From NCBI RefSeq assembly GCF_014204795.1, contig NZ_JACHMB010000001.1:7142501-7206500 (forward strand): a DNA stretch of 64,000 nucleotides. Direction: 5' to 3'. Source of the stretch: Nonomuraea jabiensis. GTDB lineage: Bacteria > Actinomycetota > Actinomycetes > Streptosporangiales > Streptosporangiaceae. The notes beneath the pieces were generated by a model. It was not told the DNA's origin, did not search any database, and saw only the letters and a list, made by a program, of their open reading frames with translations. A program made the position numbers and the translations under genes. This document shows positions 43,569 through 51,926 of the stretch, one piece after another. Position 1 is the first letter of the stretch; each line of letters begins with the position of its first letter.

Positions 43569-44770
43569 CCTCGGTCCCAGGTGACGGGCAGGCTGCGTAC
43601 GCCGTGGATCTGCGAGGGGTCGGTGCGCACCGGCACCTCTTCCGCCGGTACGGCGAGCCGCAGCGTCGGGAACCGGGTGAGCAGCGCGGGGAAGGCCACG
43701 CGCATCTCGACGCGGGCGAGCTGCTGGCCGAGGCACTGGTGGACGCCGTGGCCGAAGGCCAGGTGGCCGGCGGCCGAACGGCCCAGGTCGAGCACGTCGG
43801 GGTCGGCGAACTTGGCCGGATCCCTGTTGGCGGCGTTGATCGCGAGGATGACCGTGTCGCCGGCCTTGAGCTGCCTGCCGCCGAGCTCGACGTCCTCCAG
43901 CACGCCGCGCATGCCGTTCCCGGCGATGGACAGGTGGCGCAGCAGCTCCTCCACGGCGCCGGCGGCCAGATCGGGGTCGTCGCGCAGGGCGGCGAGCTGC
44001 GCCGGGTTGCGCAGCAGGGCGAACGTGCCGAGCGCGAGCATGTGCGCGGTGGTGTCCAGGCCGGCGCCCAGCAGGAACGCGGCCACGCCGCCGAGCTCCT
44101 CGTCGGTCAGGTCGCTGCCCGTGGCCAGGTCGCTGAGCAGGTCGTCGGTCGGGTTCGCGCGCTTGTCGAGTGCGAGCGTCTGCAGATACTTGCCGAGGTC
44201 GATGAAGGCGGCGTACTGCGCGTCGGGATCCGGGGCGTCCGAGAGGGTCCGTGTGGAGGTCTGGAACTGCTCGCGGTCCTCGTACGGCACGCCGAGCAGC
44301 TCGCAGATCATCAGGGCCGGGATGGGCCGGGCGAAGACCTCGACGAGGTCGGCGGGCGGCCCCTGCCGCTCCATCGCGTCGAGCCGTTCACGGGTGATCT
44401 CGGTGACCCGCTCGGTGAGCAGGTTCATCCTGCGGACGGTGAACTTGCCCGTCAGCATCTTGCGGAAACGGGTGTGCTCGGGCGCGTCCATGCCGGTCAG
44501 GTCGCCGGGCGGGGCGGGCGGCAGGTAGCCCATCAGCGGGTAGTACTGGGTCTCGTAGCGGGAGCTGAAACGCGGGTCGGCGAGGATCTGGCGGACCAGC
44601 CCGTAGCCGGTGACCAGCCAGACGCCGGGGGCGCCCTCGGGCACGGCCAGCCGGGCGATCGGCTGCTCGGCACGCAGCGCGGTGACCTCGGGGGCGGGGT
44701 CGAAGGGGCAGGCGGGCGCGCGGTCGAAGGAAGGGCTGACCGGCTCGTCGCGATAGTACGTGTTCGACAT
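43565..44770 (-). CDS. cytochrome P450
   Basis: The product is 401 residues from the ATG at 44770 (another ATG at 44791 adds seven). I-helix GAGLDTTAHM, ExxR in EELLRH, and heme loop FGHGVHQCLGQ with the Cys ligand. It is a soluble bacterial class P450 of the CYP105/107 type and needs separate ferredoxin, which is not encoded nearby. It is the first gene of an operon with the DrrAB-like exporter, divergent from a dual-HTH regulator, suggesting induced modification plus efflux of a xenobiotic or self-made compound. Confidence 0.93.
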   Translation of the reverse strand: MSNTYYRDEPVSPSFDRAPACPFDPAPEVTALRAEQPIARLAVPEGAPGVWLVTGYGLVRQILADPRFSSRYETQYYPLMGYLPPAPPGDLTGMDAPEHTRFRKMLTGKFTVRRMNLLTERVTEITRERLDAMERQGPPADLVEVFARPIPALMICELLGVPYEDREQFQTSTRTLSDAPDPDAQYAAFIDLGKYLQTLALDKRANPTDDLLSDLATGSDLTDEELGGVAAFLLGAGLDTTAHMLALGTFALLRNPAQLAALRDDPDLAAGAVEELLRHLSIAGNGMRGVLEDVELGGRQLKAGDTVILAINAANRDPAKFADPDVLDLGRSAAGHLAFGHGVHQCLGQQLARVEMRVAFPALLTRFPTLRLAVPAEEVPVRTDPSQIHGVRSLPVTWDRG

Positions 44771-44783
44771 GTTGTGAAAGCTA

Positions 44784-44910
44784 CGTTGCATTCAAAAAAG
44801 CTGCAATCCGAGAAATCCGTATGCGCAGGTAGAAGTGGGCAAATTAGTGAAATGACGCTGGGCTCGAACGCAATGATTCGTTGCATTGAGTGGCGACGAA
44901 CGCAACAATG
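44784..44910. promoter_or_regulatory. divergent operator region with CGTTGCATT repeats
   Basis: CGTTGCATT occurs at 44784-44792 and 44879-44887. Inverted partial copies (CGCAATG around 44869-44875, CGCAACAATG at 44901-44910, GCTGCAAT at 44810-44817) surround the start regions of the P450 operon and the regulator gene. Probably the binding sites of the adjacent regulator. Confidence 0.5.
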
Positions 44911-44915
44911 GCGTC

Positions 44916-45599
44916 ATGTCACGAGGAAGGTTGACCCAGCGGGACCGCCAGCGCATCGCGGCCGGCCTCGCCGAAGGGCGTTCCTACGCCGAGATCGCCA
45001 GGCGGCTGGACCGGCCGACCTCGACGATCAGCCGCGAGGTCGGCCGCAACGGCGGCCCCGGCGGTTACCGGCCCGAGCAGGCGCACCGGGCGACGGAACG
45101 GCGGGCGCGGCGCGGCACGCCGGCTCTCCGGTTCGCGGCCGGGCCGCCGGACGGCGAGAGGTACGAGCTGGGGGACGAGGTCATCGAGATGGCGGTCCGG
45201 ATGGGGCTGCCGAAGATGATGGCGCGCGTGCTCATCGGCCTGTGGCTGAGCGAGGAGGGCAGACTCACCGCGGCCGAGCTGACGCGCAGGCTGCAGGTGA
45301 GCCCGGCTTCCGTCTCCATGGCCGTGGGCTACCTGGTCGAGCAGGGGCTGATCGGGCGTGAACGCGATCCGCGGCGGCGTCGCGACATCTACACGGTCGA
45401 CGACAATTCCTGGTATCAGTCGCTCGTGACCAGCTCGCGGCACACGCTCGAGGCGGCGGCGCTGGCGAAGGCGGCGGGGGAGTCGTTCGGCCTCGACACG
45501 CCGGTGGGGCGCCGGCTCGCCAAGGGCGGGGCCTACCTGGAGCGGGTCGGCCTGGACACCCTGGAGTCGGCCCAACGCTGGCGCGACCTCCTGACCTGA
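44916..45599 (+). CDS. dual-HTH regulator: IS30-like HTH plus MarR-like domain
   Basis: The product is 227 residues from the ATG at 44916. Residues 1-60 (LTQRDRQRIAAGLAEGRSYA, then EIARRLDRPTSTISREVGRN) match the N-terminal HTH_38 of IS30-family transposases, including the GGYRPEQAH continuation. Residues 80-170 form a winged helix of MarR/GbsR type (LTAAELTRRLQVSPASVSMA, then RRRDIYTVDDN). There is no transposase catalytic core. It likely represses the divergent P450-exporter operon and itself. The bound ligand may be the substrate of that operon. Confidence 0.83.
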   Translation: MSRGRLTQRDRQRIAAGLAEGRSYAEIARRLDRPTSTISREVGRNGGPGGYRPEQAHRATERRARRGTPALRFAAGPPDGERYELGDEVIEMAVRMGLPKMMARVLIGLWLSEEGRLTAAELTRRLQVSPASVSMAVGYLVEQGLIGRERDPRRRRDIYTVDDNSWYQSLVTSSRHTLEAAALAKAAGESFGLDTPVGRRLAKGGAYLERVGLDTLESAQRWRDLLT

Positions 45600-46180
45600 T
45601 CGTCCCAGCAGACGACCGGCCAGGTGGGCGGCGCGGATCTCGGCCGTCCACGCGGGGTCGGCGGGCGACGGCCGTGTGCGCCCGCGCGGCGTGGTGTGCG
45701 ACGGCCGTGTGCGCCCGCGCGGCGTGGTGTGCGACGGCCGTGTGCGCCCGCGCGGCGTGGCGTGTGACGCCCGTGTCCGTCCACGCGGGCGTTGGTGTGC
45801 GATGGCCTGGCCCGTCCTGTTCTCCGACGGAGACGCCACCACCTCACCCTTGCGACGCGACGACGCGGGCGGTGGGGCGGCGGATCGGTGCCGGCCGAAC
45901 AGCGTGAGCAGGCCCACCACCGGGGGACGGGACCTGATCTCCAGATGGCCGGCCGCTGGGTCGTCCCGGTCGGGGGCAGCAGGGCCAACCCGGCGGTCGA
46001 GCACGGTGAGTGACGTGGGCAGCCCGGCCGCCCCTCCGGGAACAGGGATGTCCGTTCGACCTCGGTCGACGTAGCGAAAGTCATGACGGGTCCGGTGACA
46101 TTTGCCTCTGCCGTCCGGCGCGCCTTCCGGACATGGTGGGGCGGCGGAAACTGATCGGCGAAAGAAGCGGAGTGCCTGAC
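45600..46180. other. gene-free stretch with 33-bp minisatellite
   Basis: It contains the tandem repeat at 45667-45798. Open frames through it on either strand encode simple RGRTRPSHTTP-like repeats and lack domains. The part from 45800 to 46180 shows no gene I can support. It may include a decayed 5' part of the DHFR-like gene. Confidence 0.5.
45667..45798. repeat. 33-bp tandem repeat, four copies
   Basis: Units begin at 45667, 45700, 45733 and 45766. The first three are nearly identical and start GACGGCCGTGTGCGCCCGCG; the fourth is diverged. The unit preserves the reading frame, so a repetitive peptide is formally possible, but no start or ribosome site supports translation. Confidence 0.8.
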
Positions 46181-46654
46181 ATGGCGAAACTCGTGGCCGC
46201 CGGCTCGCTGCTGCTCGGCGCCGACTCGTACCGGATGTTCATGGGGTTCTGGCCCGCCCAGGCGGGCAACCCCGAGACGTCCACGGTGAATCAGCAGTTC
46301 GGCGGGATCTACGGGCGGATCGAGGTCGGCGTCATCTCGGACTCGCTCACGGACGAGGACATCGCGCCGTGGGCGGACCGGACGACCGTGGTCAAGCGCG
46401 CCGACGCCGAGGGGTGGGTCAAGGAGCTCAAGCAACGTACCAGCGGCGACATCGTCACCTTCGGCAGCCGGATCACGTGGAACGCCCTGCTCCGCGCCGG
46501 GCTCGTCGACGAGCTGCACCTGGTCGTCGGCGCGAAGGCGCTCGGCGAGGGGACGCCGATCTTCACCCAGCCGGTCGAGGGGCTCAGTGTCGCGGAGGTC
46601 CGCCGCCTCGACGGCTCCGGCAACGTCCTGCTGCGCTACGCCACGACCGGCTGA
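46181..46654 (+). CDS. N-terminally short DHFR/RibD C-terminal-like protein
   Basis: The product is 157 residues from the ATG at 46181 with GGAG 9 nt upstream. Recognisable parts are SLLLGADSYRMFMGFWPA and the C-terminal TFGSRITWNALLRAGLVDELH, typical of the dihydrofolate reductase-like family of actinobacteria. Complete members begin about 40 residues earlier with a strand and a SLDG motif that binds NADPH; that part is missing and I did not find it in other frames upstream. It may be a decayed gene or a shortened version. The open frame continues upstream to 46010 but without family similarity. Confidence 0.6.
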   Translation: MAKLVAAGSLLLGADSYRMFMGFWPAQAGNPETSTVNQQFGGIYGRIEVGVISDSLTDEDIAPWADRTTVVKRADAEGWVKELKQRTSGDIVTFGSRITWNALLRAGLVDELHLVVGAKALGEGTPIFTQPVEGLSVAEVRRLDGSGNVLLRYATTG

Positions 46655-46813
46655 GCTGCTGGGACGCGGTGAGCGGCCGCAGCCTTGGCGCGGCACCGGC
46701 CCCGTGTGGGCGTGCGCGGATCCGGTTCGAGGCAGGAGGAAAGCAGAGGCCCTGCGGTGCCGAGCTTGTGGATCATTCGCAAAAACGCGATGCGGTGGAT
46801 CCGGCCGGGCCTG

Positions 46814-46819
46814 TACGGT
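46814..46819 (+). promoter_or_regulatory. -10 box of zinc-ribbon gene
   Basis: TACGGT ends 6 nt before the ATG at 46826 and decides that start over upstream alternatives. Confidence 0.45.
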
Positions 46820-46825
46820 GCGGGC

Positions 46826-47386
46826 ATGCGACGTTGCCCGGAATGTGACCACTGGGAACCCGCCGGCGCCCCCGACTGCGTCCGGTGCGCCGGGCTGGTC
46901 GACGAGATCGTGGAGGAGGGCTGGCGGGCGTTCCTTGAACAGGAGTTCGGCACCACCCGGCCGCCGGACGAGCGCCTCATCGCCGAGATGGTCACCGAGG
47001 AGCCCGACAAGCACCCGTGGCGCGTGGTGGACGCCGCCTACGACCGCCTGACCTGCCCCGAGTGCGGTGATCGGCTCAGCCGGGGCCCGGCCGGGTGCGC
47101 CGCCTGCGACGTGGCCAACGGTTTCCGCTACTCCGCCATCGAGATCGACCGCCCCGCGGTCCCCGCCGGCAACGAGCACGCGCTGCGGGTGAACGTGGCC
47201 GTCACGCGCCGGACGTCCGGGGTCTCGGAGTCGGAGGTGCTGCTGCGGCGGCTGTCTCTGCCCATCCTCATCGAGGGCGGGCTCCCCACCCGAGCCCAGG
47301 CCCAGGCCACCAAGGCCCTGGCCAACGGCGGTGCCACGGAGGCGGAGCTCGCGGCGTTCATATATCGGGAGTGGGCTGACCGCTAG
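46826..47386 (+). CDS. double zinc-ribbon protein, unknown function
   Basis: The product is 186 residues from the ATG at 46826. Four CxxC knuckles (CPEC at 4-7, CVRC, CPEC, CAAC) form two zinc ribbons, one at the N-terminus and one near residue 80. Between them lies a helical segment (EIVEEGWRAFLEQEFG), and the C-terminal half (HALRVNVAVTRRTSG onward) has a mixed fold. Nothing identifies the function. The gene is convergent with the Uma2 gene, and their stop codons overlap at CTAG. Confidence 0.7.
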   Translation: MRRCPECDHWEPAGAPDCVRCAGLVDEIVEEGWRAFLEQEFGTTRPPDERLIAEMVTEEPDKHPWRVVDAAYDRLTCPECGDRLSRGPAGCAACDVANGFRYSAIEIDRPAVPAGNEHALRVNVAVTRRTSGVSESEVLLRRLSLPILIEGGLPTRAQAQATKALANGGATEAELAAFIYREWADR

Positions 47387-47955
47387 ACCGGTGGCGATTC
47401 CAAGGTGAGATCGATGTCGACGTCGAATCCGATGTAGGTCTGCAGTCGTTTGCGGTGAACGCCGGTGGGGACGTAGACCTTGACCGCCGGCTCGAGCTCG
47501 AAGGTGTGAACAACAGGCAGCCCGTCTTCCTGCTCGACTCGCCAGAAATGCCTGATGGCGGCACCCGAATATTTGATCGGCTTGGTGGTCCGATCCCTTT
47601 CCGCGGACTCGTCCGAGACCACTTCTGCCACAAGGTGTACGTCCTCCGGCTGGAAGGTCGTGGTCTGCGCGAAGATCGCCGACTTCTTGACCAAGAGGAT
47701 GTCCGGCTCGGGCCGCTGCCGCAGTCCCAATGTCACCGTCATCTCCCGAATCACAGCCAGATGCTCCGGTGGCTCGAGGTTTTCGAACAGCCGGAGCGCG
47801 AGCATGTGAAAGGCGGTCTGCGGCGGCCTGAAGATGAGCGACCCATCGATCAGTTCGACGTGCCGGGGCGCGTCCGGGGGAAGATGGTCGAGCATGTCGG
47901 CGGTCCAGCCGCCGGGAGGGCCGGGATGGAACCACTCGGGAAGGACCCCGGTCAT
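47383..47955 (-). CDS. Uma2 family endonuclease-fold protein
   Basis: The product is 190 residues from the ATG at 47955 with AGGAGG 7 nt upstream. The Uma2 (DUF820) PD-(D/E)XK core is present: ELIDGSLIFRPP, PEPDILLVKK, VHLVAEVVSDESAERDRTTK and IKYSGAAIRHFWRVE, giving Asp, Glu and Lys in the expected order. The family is abundant in actinobacteria and cyanobacteria, with an unknown, perhaps nuclease, role. It is not next to a transposase or a defence gene set. Confidence 0.85.
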   Translation of the reverse strand: MTGVLPEWFHPGPPGGWTADMLDHLPPDAPRHVELIDGSLIFRPPQTAFHMLALRLFENLEPPEHLAVIREMTVTLGLRQRPEPDILLVKKSAIFAQTTTFQPEDVHLVAEVVSDESAERDRTTKPIKYSGAAIRHFWRVEQEDGLPVVHTFELEPAVKVYVPTGVHRKRLQTYIGFDVDIDLTLESPPV

Positions 47956-48012
47956 CAGTCCGCCTCCTTGACTTTTCACGTGGGGCGTTCATCTTGCCAC
48001 GTGGAGTAGTCG

Positions 48013-48618
48013 TCAGGGGAGGTCTTTGCGTTCCTCCATCGAGCGGCGGTAGAGCTCGTCGATCTGGTCCAGCGGGTCAGGGGCGTGGCGGCGGGCCTCG
48101 ATCTCCAGGTCGGTGCGGGAGCCGAGGTCGGCGATGCCGGTGGCGGTGTGCTGCACCTGGTCGCCCAGGAGGTCGGCGCGGATGCGGGCGCACATCGCCG
48201 TCAGCTTGGCCTGGTGCTCCCTGAGCCGGCCGAGGGTGGCGTGGTCGACGTACGGGGACACGCGGCGCTGCTGGGCGTACATGCCGAGCTGGCCGTCGTG
48301 GACGTCCGCCTGCGCGGAGAGGTCGGCCATGAGCCGGGGGAGGTCGCCGAGGCCCCAGCCCAGGCGCTGGGCGTGCTCGACGGCCTGGCGGGTGAGGGAG
48401 ACCTCGCGGCGCAGGTCGAGGCGGAGGCGTTCGACCTCGGCGGCGTCACCCGTGCCCATGGCGTTGACGTGGGTGCTGAGCCGGGTCGTGGCCTCCTTGG
48501 CCTTGACCGCCGCCTTCTTGCCCAGCTTGACCAGGACGTAGACGCCCACACCGCCCAGCAGCAGGAAGAACGCCAGGATCACCAGTAGGACGACAAGCAG
48601 CTCGCCGATCTCCGCCAC
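48013..48618 (-). CDS. single-TM protein with helical cytoplasmic part
   Basis: The product is about 201 residues if the GTG at 48618 is used. The frame runs further upstream, and AGGAGG touches this GTG, so the start is uncertain. A single helix (LLVVLLVILAFFLLLGGVGVYVLV) at the N-terminus is followed by a basic stretch and heptad-like helices with many Arg/Glu (EVERLRLDLRREVSLTRQAV). It probably has the N-terminus outside and a coiled coil inside. No family recognised. It may associate with membrane scaffolds. Confidence 0.65.
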   Translation of the reverse strand: MAEIGELLVVLLVILAFFLLLGGVGVYVLVKLGKKAAVKAKEATTRLSTHVNAMGTGDAAEVERLRLDLRREVSLTRQAVEHAQRLGWGLGDLPRLMADLSAQADVHDGQLGMYAQQRRVSPYVDHATLGRLREHQAKLTAMCARIRADLLGDQVQHTATGIADLGSRTDLEIEARRHAPDPLDQIDELYRRSMEERKDLP

Positions 48619-48754
48619 CTCCTGAGGGTCTTGATGAATTGAAGGATAGTCGGCCGGGGCGGCTTCGGCGCGGCCGAGAAACCAAGCAAGCACTTGATCA
48701 GAGCAGTGGGGCTGTGCTTCAGTTCTCGCAGAGCGGCTGGAAGGGCGGGGTGAC

Positions 48755-49519
48755 GTGCTCGACGGCAAGGTTGTGATCATCACCGGTGGCGCCCGGGGCA
48801 TGGGGGCGGCCACCGCGCGGCGCTGCGTCGCGGCCGGGGCTCAGGTCGTGATCACCGATGTGCTGGTGGAGGAGGGTACGGCCACCGCCAAGGAGCTAGG
48901 TGCCCGATTTTTCCCCCACGATGTGACAAATCAGGACCAGTGGGCCGAGGTGGTCGCCGCCACCCTGGAGGCGTACGGCAGGCTCGACGGGCTGGTGAAC
49001 AACGCGGGCATCGCCCTCGCGGAGCCGATCGAGCAGCAGCCGCTGGAGGCCTTCGAGCGCGTGCTCCAGGTGAACCTGGTCGGCGTCTTCCTCGGCCTCA
49101 AATCGGTGGTCAAGGCCATGCGCGGGTCCGGCGGCGGCGCCGTCGTGAACCTCTCGTCCGTCGCGGGCCTCACCGCCCTGCCCGGCACGGGGGGCTACGG
49201 CGCGTCCAAGTGGGGCGTGCGCGGGCTGACCAAGATCGCCGCCTTGGAGTTCGGCAAGGACCGCATCCGGGTCAACTCCGTACATCCCGGAATGATCGTC
49301 ACCCCGATGACGCAGCCGCTCGGGGCCGTGTCGGGGGACGGGACCTTCCCGCTGGCCGCCGCAGGGCGCTGGGGCGAGCCGGAGGAGGTGGCGGAGGCCA
49401 TCGCGTTCCTGCTGTCCGACGCGGCCTCGTACGTGACGGGCGCGGAGCTGGCCGTGGACGGCGGGTGGACGGCAGGAGAGGGCGCGCTGCTGTCCCGGCT
49501 GGAGGGTGGGGGTCAATAG
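48755..49519 (+). CDS. SDR family oxidoreductase
   Basis: The product is 254 residues. It is a classical SDR with ITGGARGMG, NNAG, NLSSVAG, YGASKWG (catalytic Tyr and Lys) and a C-terminal YVTGAELAVDGGW. It resembles 3-alpha-hydroxysteroid or 2,3-butanediol-type dehydrogenases; substrate unproven. The GTG start at 48755 follows GGCGGGGTGAC. The next gene starts at the base after its TAG, so it is one operon with an alpha/beta hydrolase. Confidence 0.88.
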   Translation: MLDGKVVIITGGARGMGAATARRCVAAGAQVVITDVLVEEGTATAKELGARFFPHDVTNQDQWAEVVAATLEAYGRLDGLVNNAGIALAEPIEQQPLEAFERVLQVNLVGVFLGLKSVVKAMRGSGGGAVVNLSSVAGLTALPGTGGYGASKWGVRGLTKIAALEFGKDRIRVNSVHPGMIVTPMTQPLGAVSGDGTFPLAAAGRWGEPEEVAEAIAFLLSDAASYVTGAELAVDGGWTAGEGALLSRLEGGGQ

Positions 49520-50314
49520 ATGCCGTACGCGGACGTAGGCGGAAATATCAGGCTTTTCTACACGGAGGACGGCGACGGACCCCCGCTGCTGCTCGTCCAC
49601 GGGTGGGGCACCGACTCCCACCAGTGGTCCTGGCACATCGACGCGCTGGCGGCCAACCACCGGGTGATCGCCGTGGACCTGCGCGGCCACGGCTACTCGT
49701 CCGTCCCCGACACCGGCAACACGCCGCGCGAGATGGCCGGCGACCTGGCCGCCCTCCTCGAAAGCCGGGGCATCCCGCAGGTGGTCGCCGTCGGGCACTC
49801 GATGGGCGGCCAGGTGGTCTCCATCCTCGCCGTCGAACACCCCGAGCTGGTACGCGGGCTCGTCGCCGTCGACCCCGGCTACGGCATGACCGACCGGGTC
49901 GCCCGGCGCTTCCCCAGGATGATCGACGGCCTGCGCGGCGAGCACCCGCACGCCGCCGCCGAGAAGATCGACGAGTGGTGCACGAACGCCGGCACCCCCG
50001 CCGTCATCAGGCGCTGGCACAAGCGCAGGCTGTACGGCATGCCGCCGCACGTGCTGGTCCAGGCGTTCGAGGCCATGTTCACGGCGCCGGACGCCATCGG
50101 GGTGCGCCCGGCCAGCGACGACTACCTGGCCCGCCGGCGCTGCCCGGTGCTGTCGATCTGGGCGGATCAGGAACGGGCGAGCTGGGAGTCGGGGCTGCTC
50201 AAGGACCCCGCGTCCAGGATCGTGTGCTGGGCGGGCGCCAGTCACCGGCTGCACGAGGAGCGCCCGGCCGAGTTCGTGGACCTCGTGGAGGAGTGGCTGC
50301 GGGCCCAGGAGTGA
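49520..50314 (+). CDS. alpha/beta hydrolase
   Basis: The product is 264 residues. It has LLLVHGWGTDSHQW (oxyanion), nucleophile VGHSMGGQVV, an Asp in LSIWADQERAS and the His in WAGASHRLHEERP, so the catalytic triad looks intact. The ATG is directly after the SDR stop codon, with GGTGGGGG as ribosome site within the SDR gene. The pair may oxidise and then cleave an ester, lactone or diketone. It resembles haloperoxidase/3-oxoadipate enol-lactonase type enzymes. Confidence 0.87.
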   Translation: MPYADVGGNIRLFYTEDGDGPPLLLVHGWGTDSHQWSWHIDALAANHRVIAVDLRGHGYSSVPDTGNTPREMAGDLAALLESRGIPQVVAVGHSMGGQVVSILAVEHPELVRGLVAVDPGYGMTDRVARRFPRMIDGLRGEHPHAAAEKIDEWCTNAGTPAVIRRWHKRRLYGMPPHVLVQAFEAMFTAPDAIGVRPASDDYLARRRCPVLSIWADQERASWESGLLKDPASRIVCWAGASHRLHEERPAEFVDLVEEWLRAQE

Positions 50315-50346
50315 CCCCAGCCCGCGGGCCCGGGAGCGGACCCAGG

Positions 50347-50946
50347 TCAGGGCTGGCCGCGGGCCGCTCTTCTGCGGGCGCGCATGCGGCGTACCTTCCT
50401 GATCAGCCACCACGCCACCACGGCCATCGCCAGCAGCGCGACGATCACCAGCACGGGAGCGAAGACGGCCACCAGGCTCATGCCGAGCGAGCCCGCGTCC
50501 TCCGCCGTGCTCACCACCGGCGCGCCCACCCCGGCCGTCCCGGCGTTGATCACCGGCCGGGCGGTGGCCTTGACCGCGTGCACGGCCAGCGCCATCACGA
50601 TGCCCAGCAGCCAGCCGGCCCACGGGTGCTCGGCCATCCAGGTGGAGTGGTCCACCTCGGAGGCCGCCTGCGTGGCCGAGAAGACCACGCCGCCCGACGC
50701 CGGGCGCACCACGGTCTGGATGGTGTCGTTGACGCTGTCCACGGCGGGCACCTTGTCCAGGACGAACTCGGCCACCAGCAGGACGGCGATCACCGCGAGC
50801 ACGCCCCAGTTGGACAGCCAGGAGTAGCCGTCGGGGAGTTTCACGGAGTCCGTTAAGTTGGCCAGGACGCCCACGACCAGGAGCGGGATGTAGGCGTTCA
50901 GCCCGGCGGCCGTGGACAGGCCGAGGCCGGTCAATGCGGCGAACAT
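50347..50946 (-). CDS. DUF4126 membrane protein
   Basis: The product is 199 residues from the ATG at 50946. The DUF4126 signature is at the N-terminus (LTGLGLSTAAGLNAYIPLL). There are about five hydrophobic helices, and the tail is Arg-rich (RKVRRMRARRRAARG). Function unknown in all members. It follows the phosphotransferase gene by 4 nt on the same strand, so co-transcription is likely. Confidence 0.83.
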   Translation of the reverse strand: MFAALTGLGLSTAAGLNAYIPLLVVGVLANLTDSVKLPDGYSWLSNWGVLAVIAVLLVAEFVLDKVPAVDSVNDTIQTVVRPASGGVVFSATQAASEVDHSTWMAEHPWAGWLLGIVMALAVHAVKATARPVINAGTAGVGAPVVSTAEDAGSLGMSLVAVFAPVLVIVALLAMAVVAWWLIRKVRRMRARRRAARGQP

Positions 50947-50950
50947 GTCC

Positions 50951-51856
50951 CTAGTCTGCCCGCGCGGCCTCGTCCATGAGGTACGCAAGAGCAGATCCGG
51001 TGAATTCGGCCACCGCCCGCTCGTACTTCTCCATGCCCCACGACCAGAAGTCGAAGTCGATGCTCTCGTTCGCGCCGTCCTGGATGGAGGCCCAGAGCGT
51101 CCAGCCGTACTTGGACATGAGGCCCAGCAGCCGGGCGCGGGCGATCTTGTGGCGCAGGCGGCGGCCGTAGTACGCGGTGACGAGCTCCTCCAGGTGGCCG
51201 AGCGGCAGGTCGGACTCGCTCCAGATGTTGCCGAGCTCGAAGCAGGGGTCGTTGTTGCCGGCGTACTCGTAGTCGATCAGCCAGAGGCGGTGCCCGTCGT
51301 CGATGATGTTGCCGGGCAGGAGGTCGTTGTTGCAGGGAACGGTGCCTTCCGCCCTTATTTGCAGACATTTCCGGATGTCCTCGACGGCGGGCATGAAGTC
51401 GAGGTAGTTCGCCGGAAGCCGGTAGCCCCGCTCCCGCACGATCCCCAGATAGTGCCGCTGGACCTCGAACATGTCGAAGTCCCGTACGAACCGCGGCCCC
51501 GCGTGCAGGCGGCGGCACGCCTGCGCCACCCGGGGCAGGTTCGCCGGGTCGCGGAGATCAGCCTCGGTGAACGTCCGCCCCGGCAGGAAGCCCACCACCA
51601 GCACCCCCAGCTCGGGCAGGTACGCGTGCACCGGCGCCCCCACCCCGGCCGCGGCGGCGGCCCGCGAGCAGGCGTGCTCGGCGTCCCTGTCGATCCCCAG
51701 CAGCGAGCTGTCGCTGGCCCACACGCGCGCCACGTACGTCCCGCCCGGGGTCGTGACCTTGTAGTTGTGGTTGGTCAGCCCTCCGGGCAGCTCCTCGACG
51801 GAGCGCGGCACGCCGGACAGCAGAGGAACGCGATCGAGCACCTCGGGCACGGCCAT
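50951..51856 (-). CDS. choline/aminoglycoside kinase-like phosphotransferase
   Basis: The product is 301 residues. The APH/choline kinase fold is seen in GGLTNHNYKVTTPGGTYVAR, the catalytic loop CNNDLLPGNII (kinases usually have H-x-D; here N-N-D) and the metal loop LWLIDYEYAGNNDP. It matches bacterial choline/ethanolamine kinase-like proteins of the LicA type more than resistance enzymes. It lies divergent from a dimethylglycine/sarcosine dehydrogenase-like gene, a fit with choline-derived metabolite turnover. The ATG at 51856 lies 5 nt after TAGCAT on the minus strand. Confidence 0.85.
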   Translation of the reverse strand: MAVPEVLDRVPLLSGVPRSVEELPGGLTNHNYKVTTPGGTYVARVWASDSSLLGIDRDAEHACSRAAAAAGVGAPVHAYLPELGVLVVGFLPGRTFTEADLRDPANLPRVAQACRRLHAGPRFVRDFDMFEVQRHYLGIVRERGYRLPANYLDFMPAVEDIRKCLQIRAEGTVPCNNDLLPGNIIDDGHRLWLIDYEYAGNNDPCFELGNIWSESDLPLGHLEELVTAYYGRRLRHKIARARLLGLMSKYGWTLWASIQDGANESIDFDFWSWGMEKYERAVAEFTGSALAYLMDEAARAD

Positions 51857-51861
51857 GCTCG

Positions 51862-51867
51862 ATGCTA
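51862..51867 (-). promoter_or_regulatory. -10 box of phosphotransferase gene
   Basis: TAGCAT on the minus strand ends 5 nt before the ATG at 51856. It faces the -10 box at 51914-51919, so two leaderless promoters share a 70-nt intergenic region. Confidence 0.45.
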
Positions 51868-51913
51868 GGACGGGCGGCGCTAAACGGTCTAGACCTTTTG
51901 CCGGTCCGAAGGT

Positions 51914-51919
51914 TAGCCT
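51914..51919 (+). promoter_or_regulatory. -10 box of dehydrogenase gene
   Basis: TAGCCT ends 7 nt before the ATG at 51927, with no Shine-Dalgarno. It determines that start although the frame is open from 51765. Confidence 0.45.
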
Positions 51920-51926
51920 CGCCAGC

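Noticed and set aside
44916..45599. IS30 insertion sequence
   Set aside because: Only the N-terminal HTH resembles the transposase; there is no DDE core and no terminal inverted repeats.
45667..45798. CRISPR array or repeat-protein gene
   Set aside because: There are no spacers, no start codon with a ribosome site and only four units.
50951..51856. aminoglycoside resistance kinase
   Set aside because: The motifs fit the choline/ethanolamine kinase group better, and there is no resistance context.
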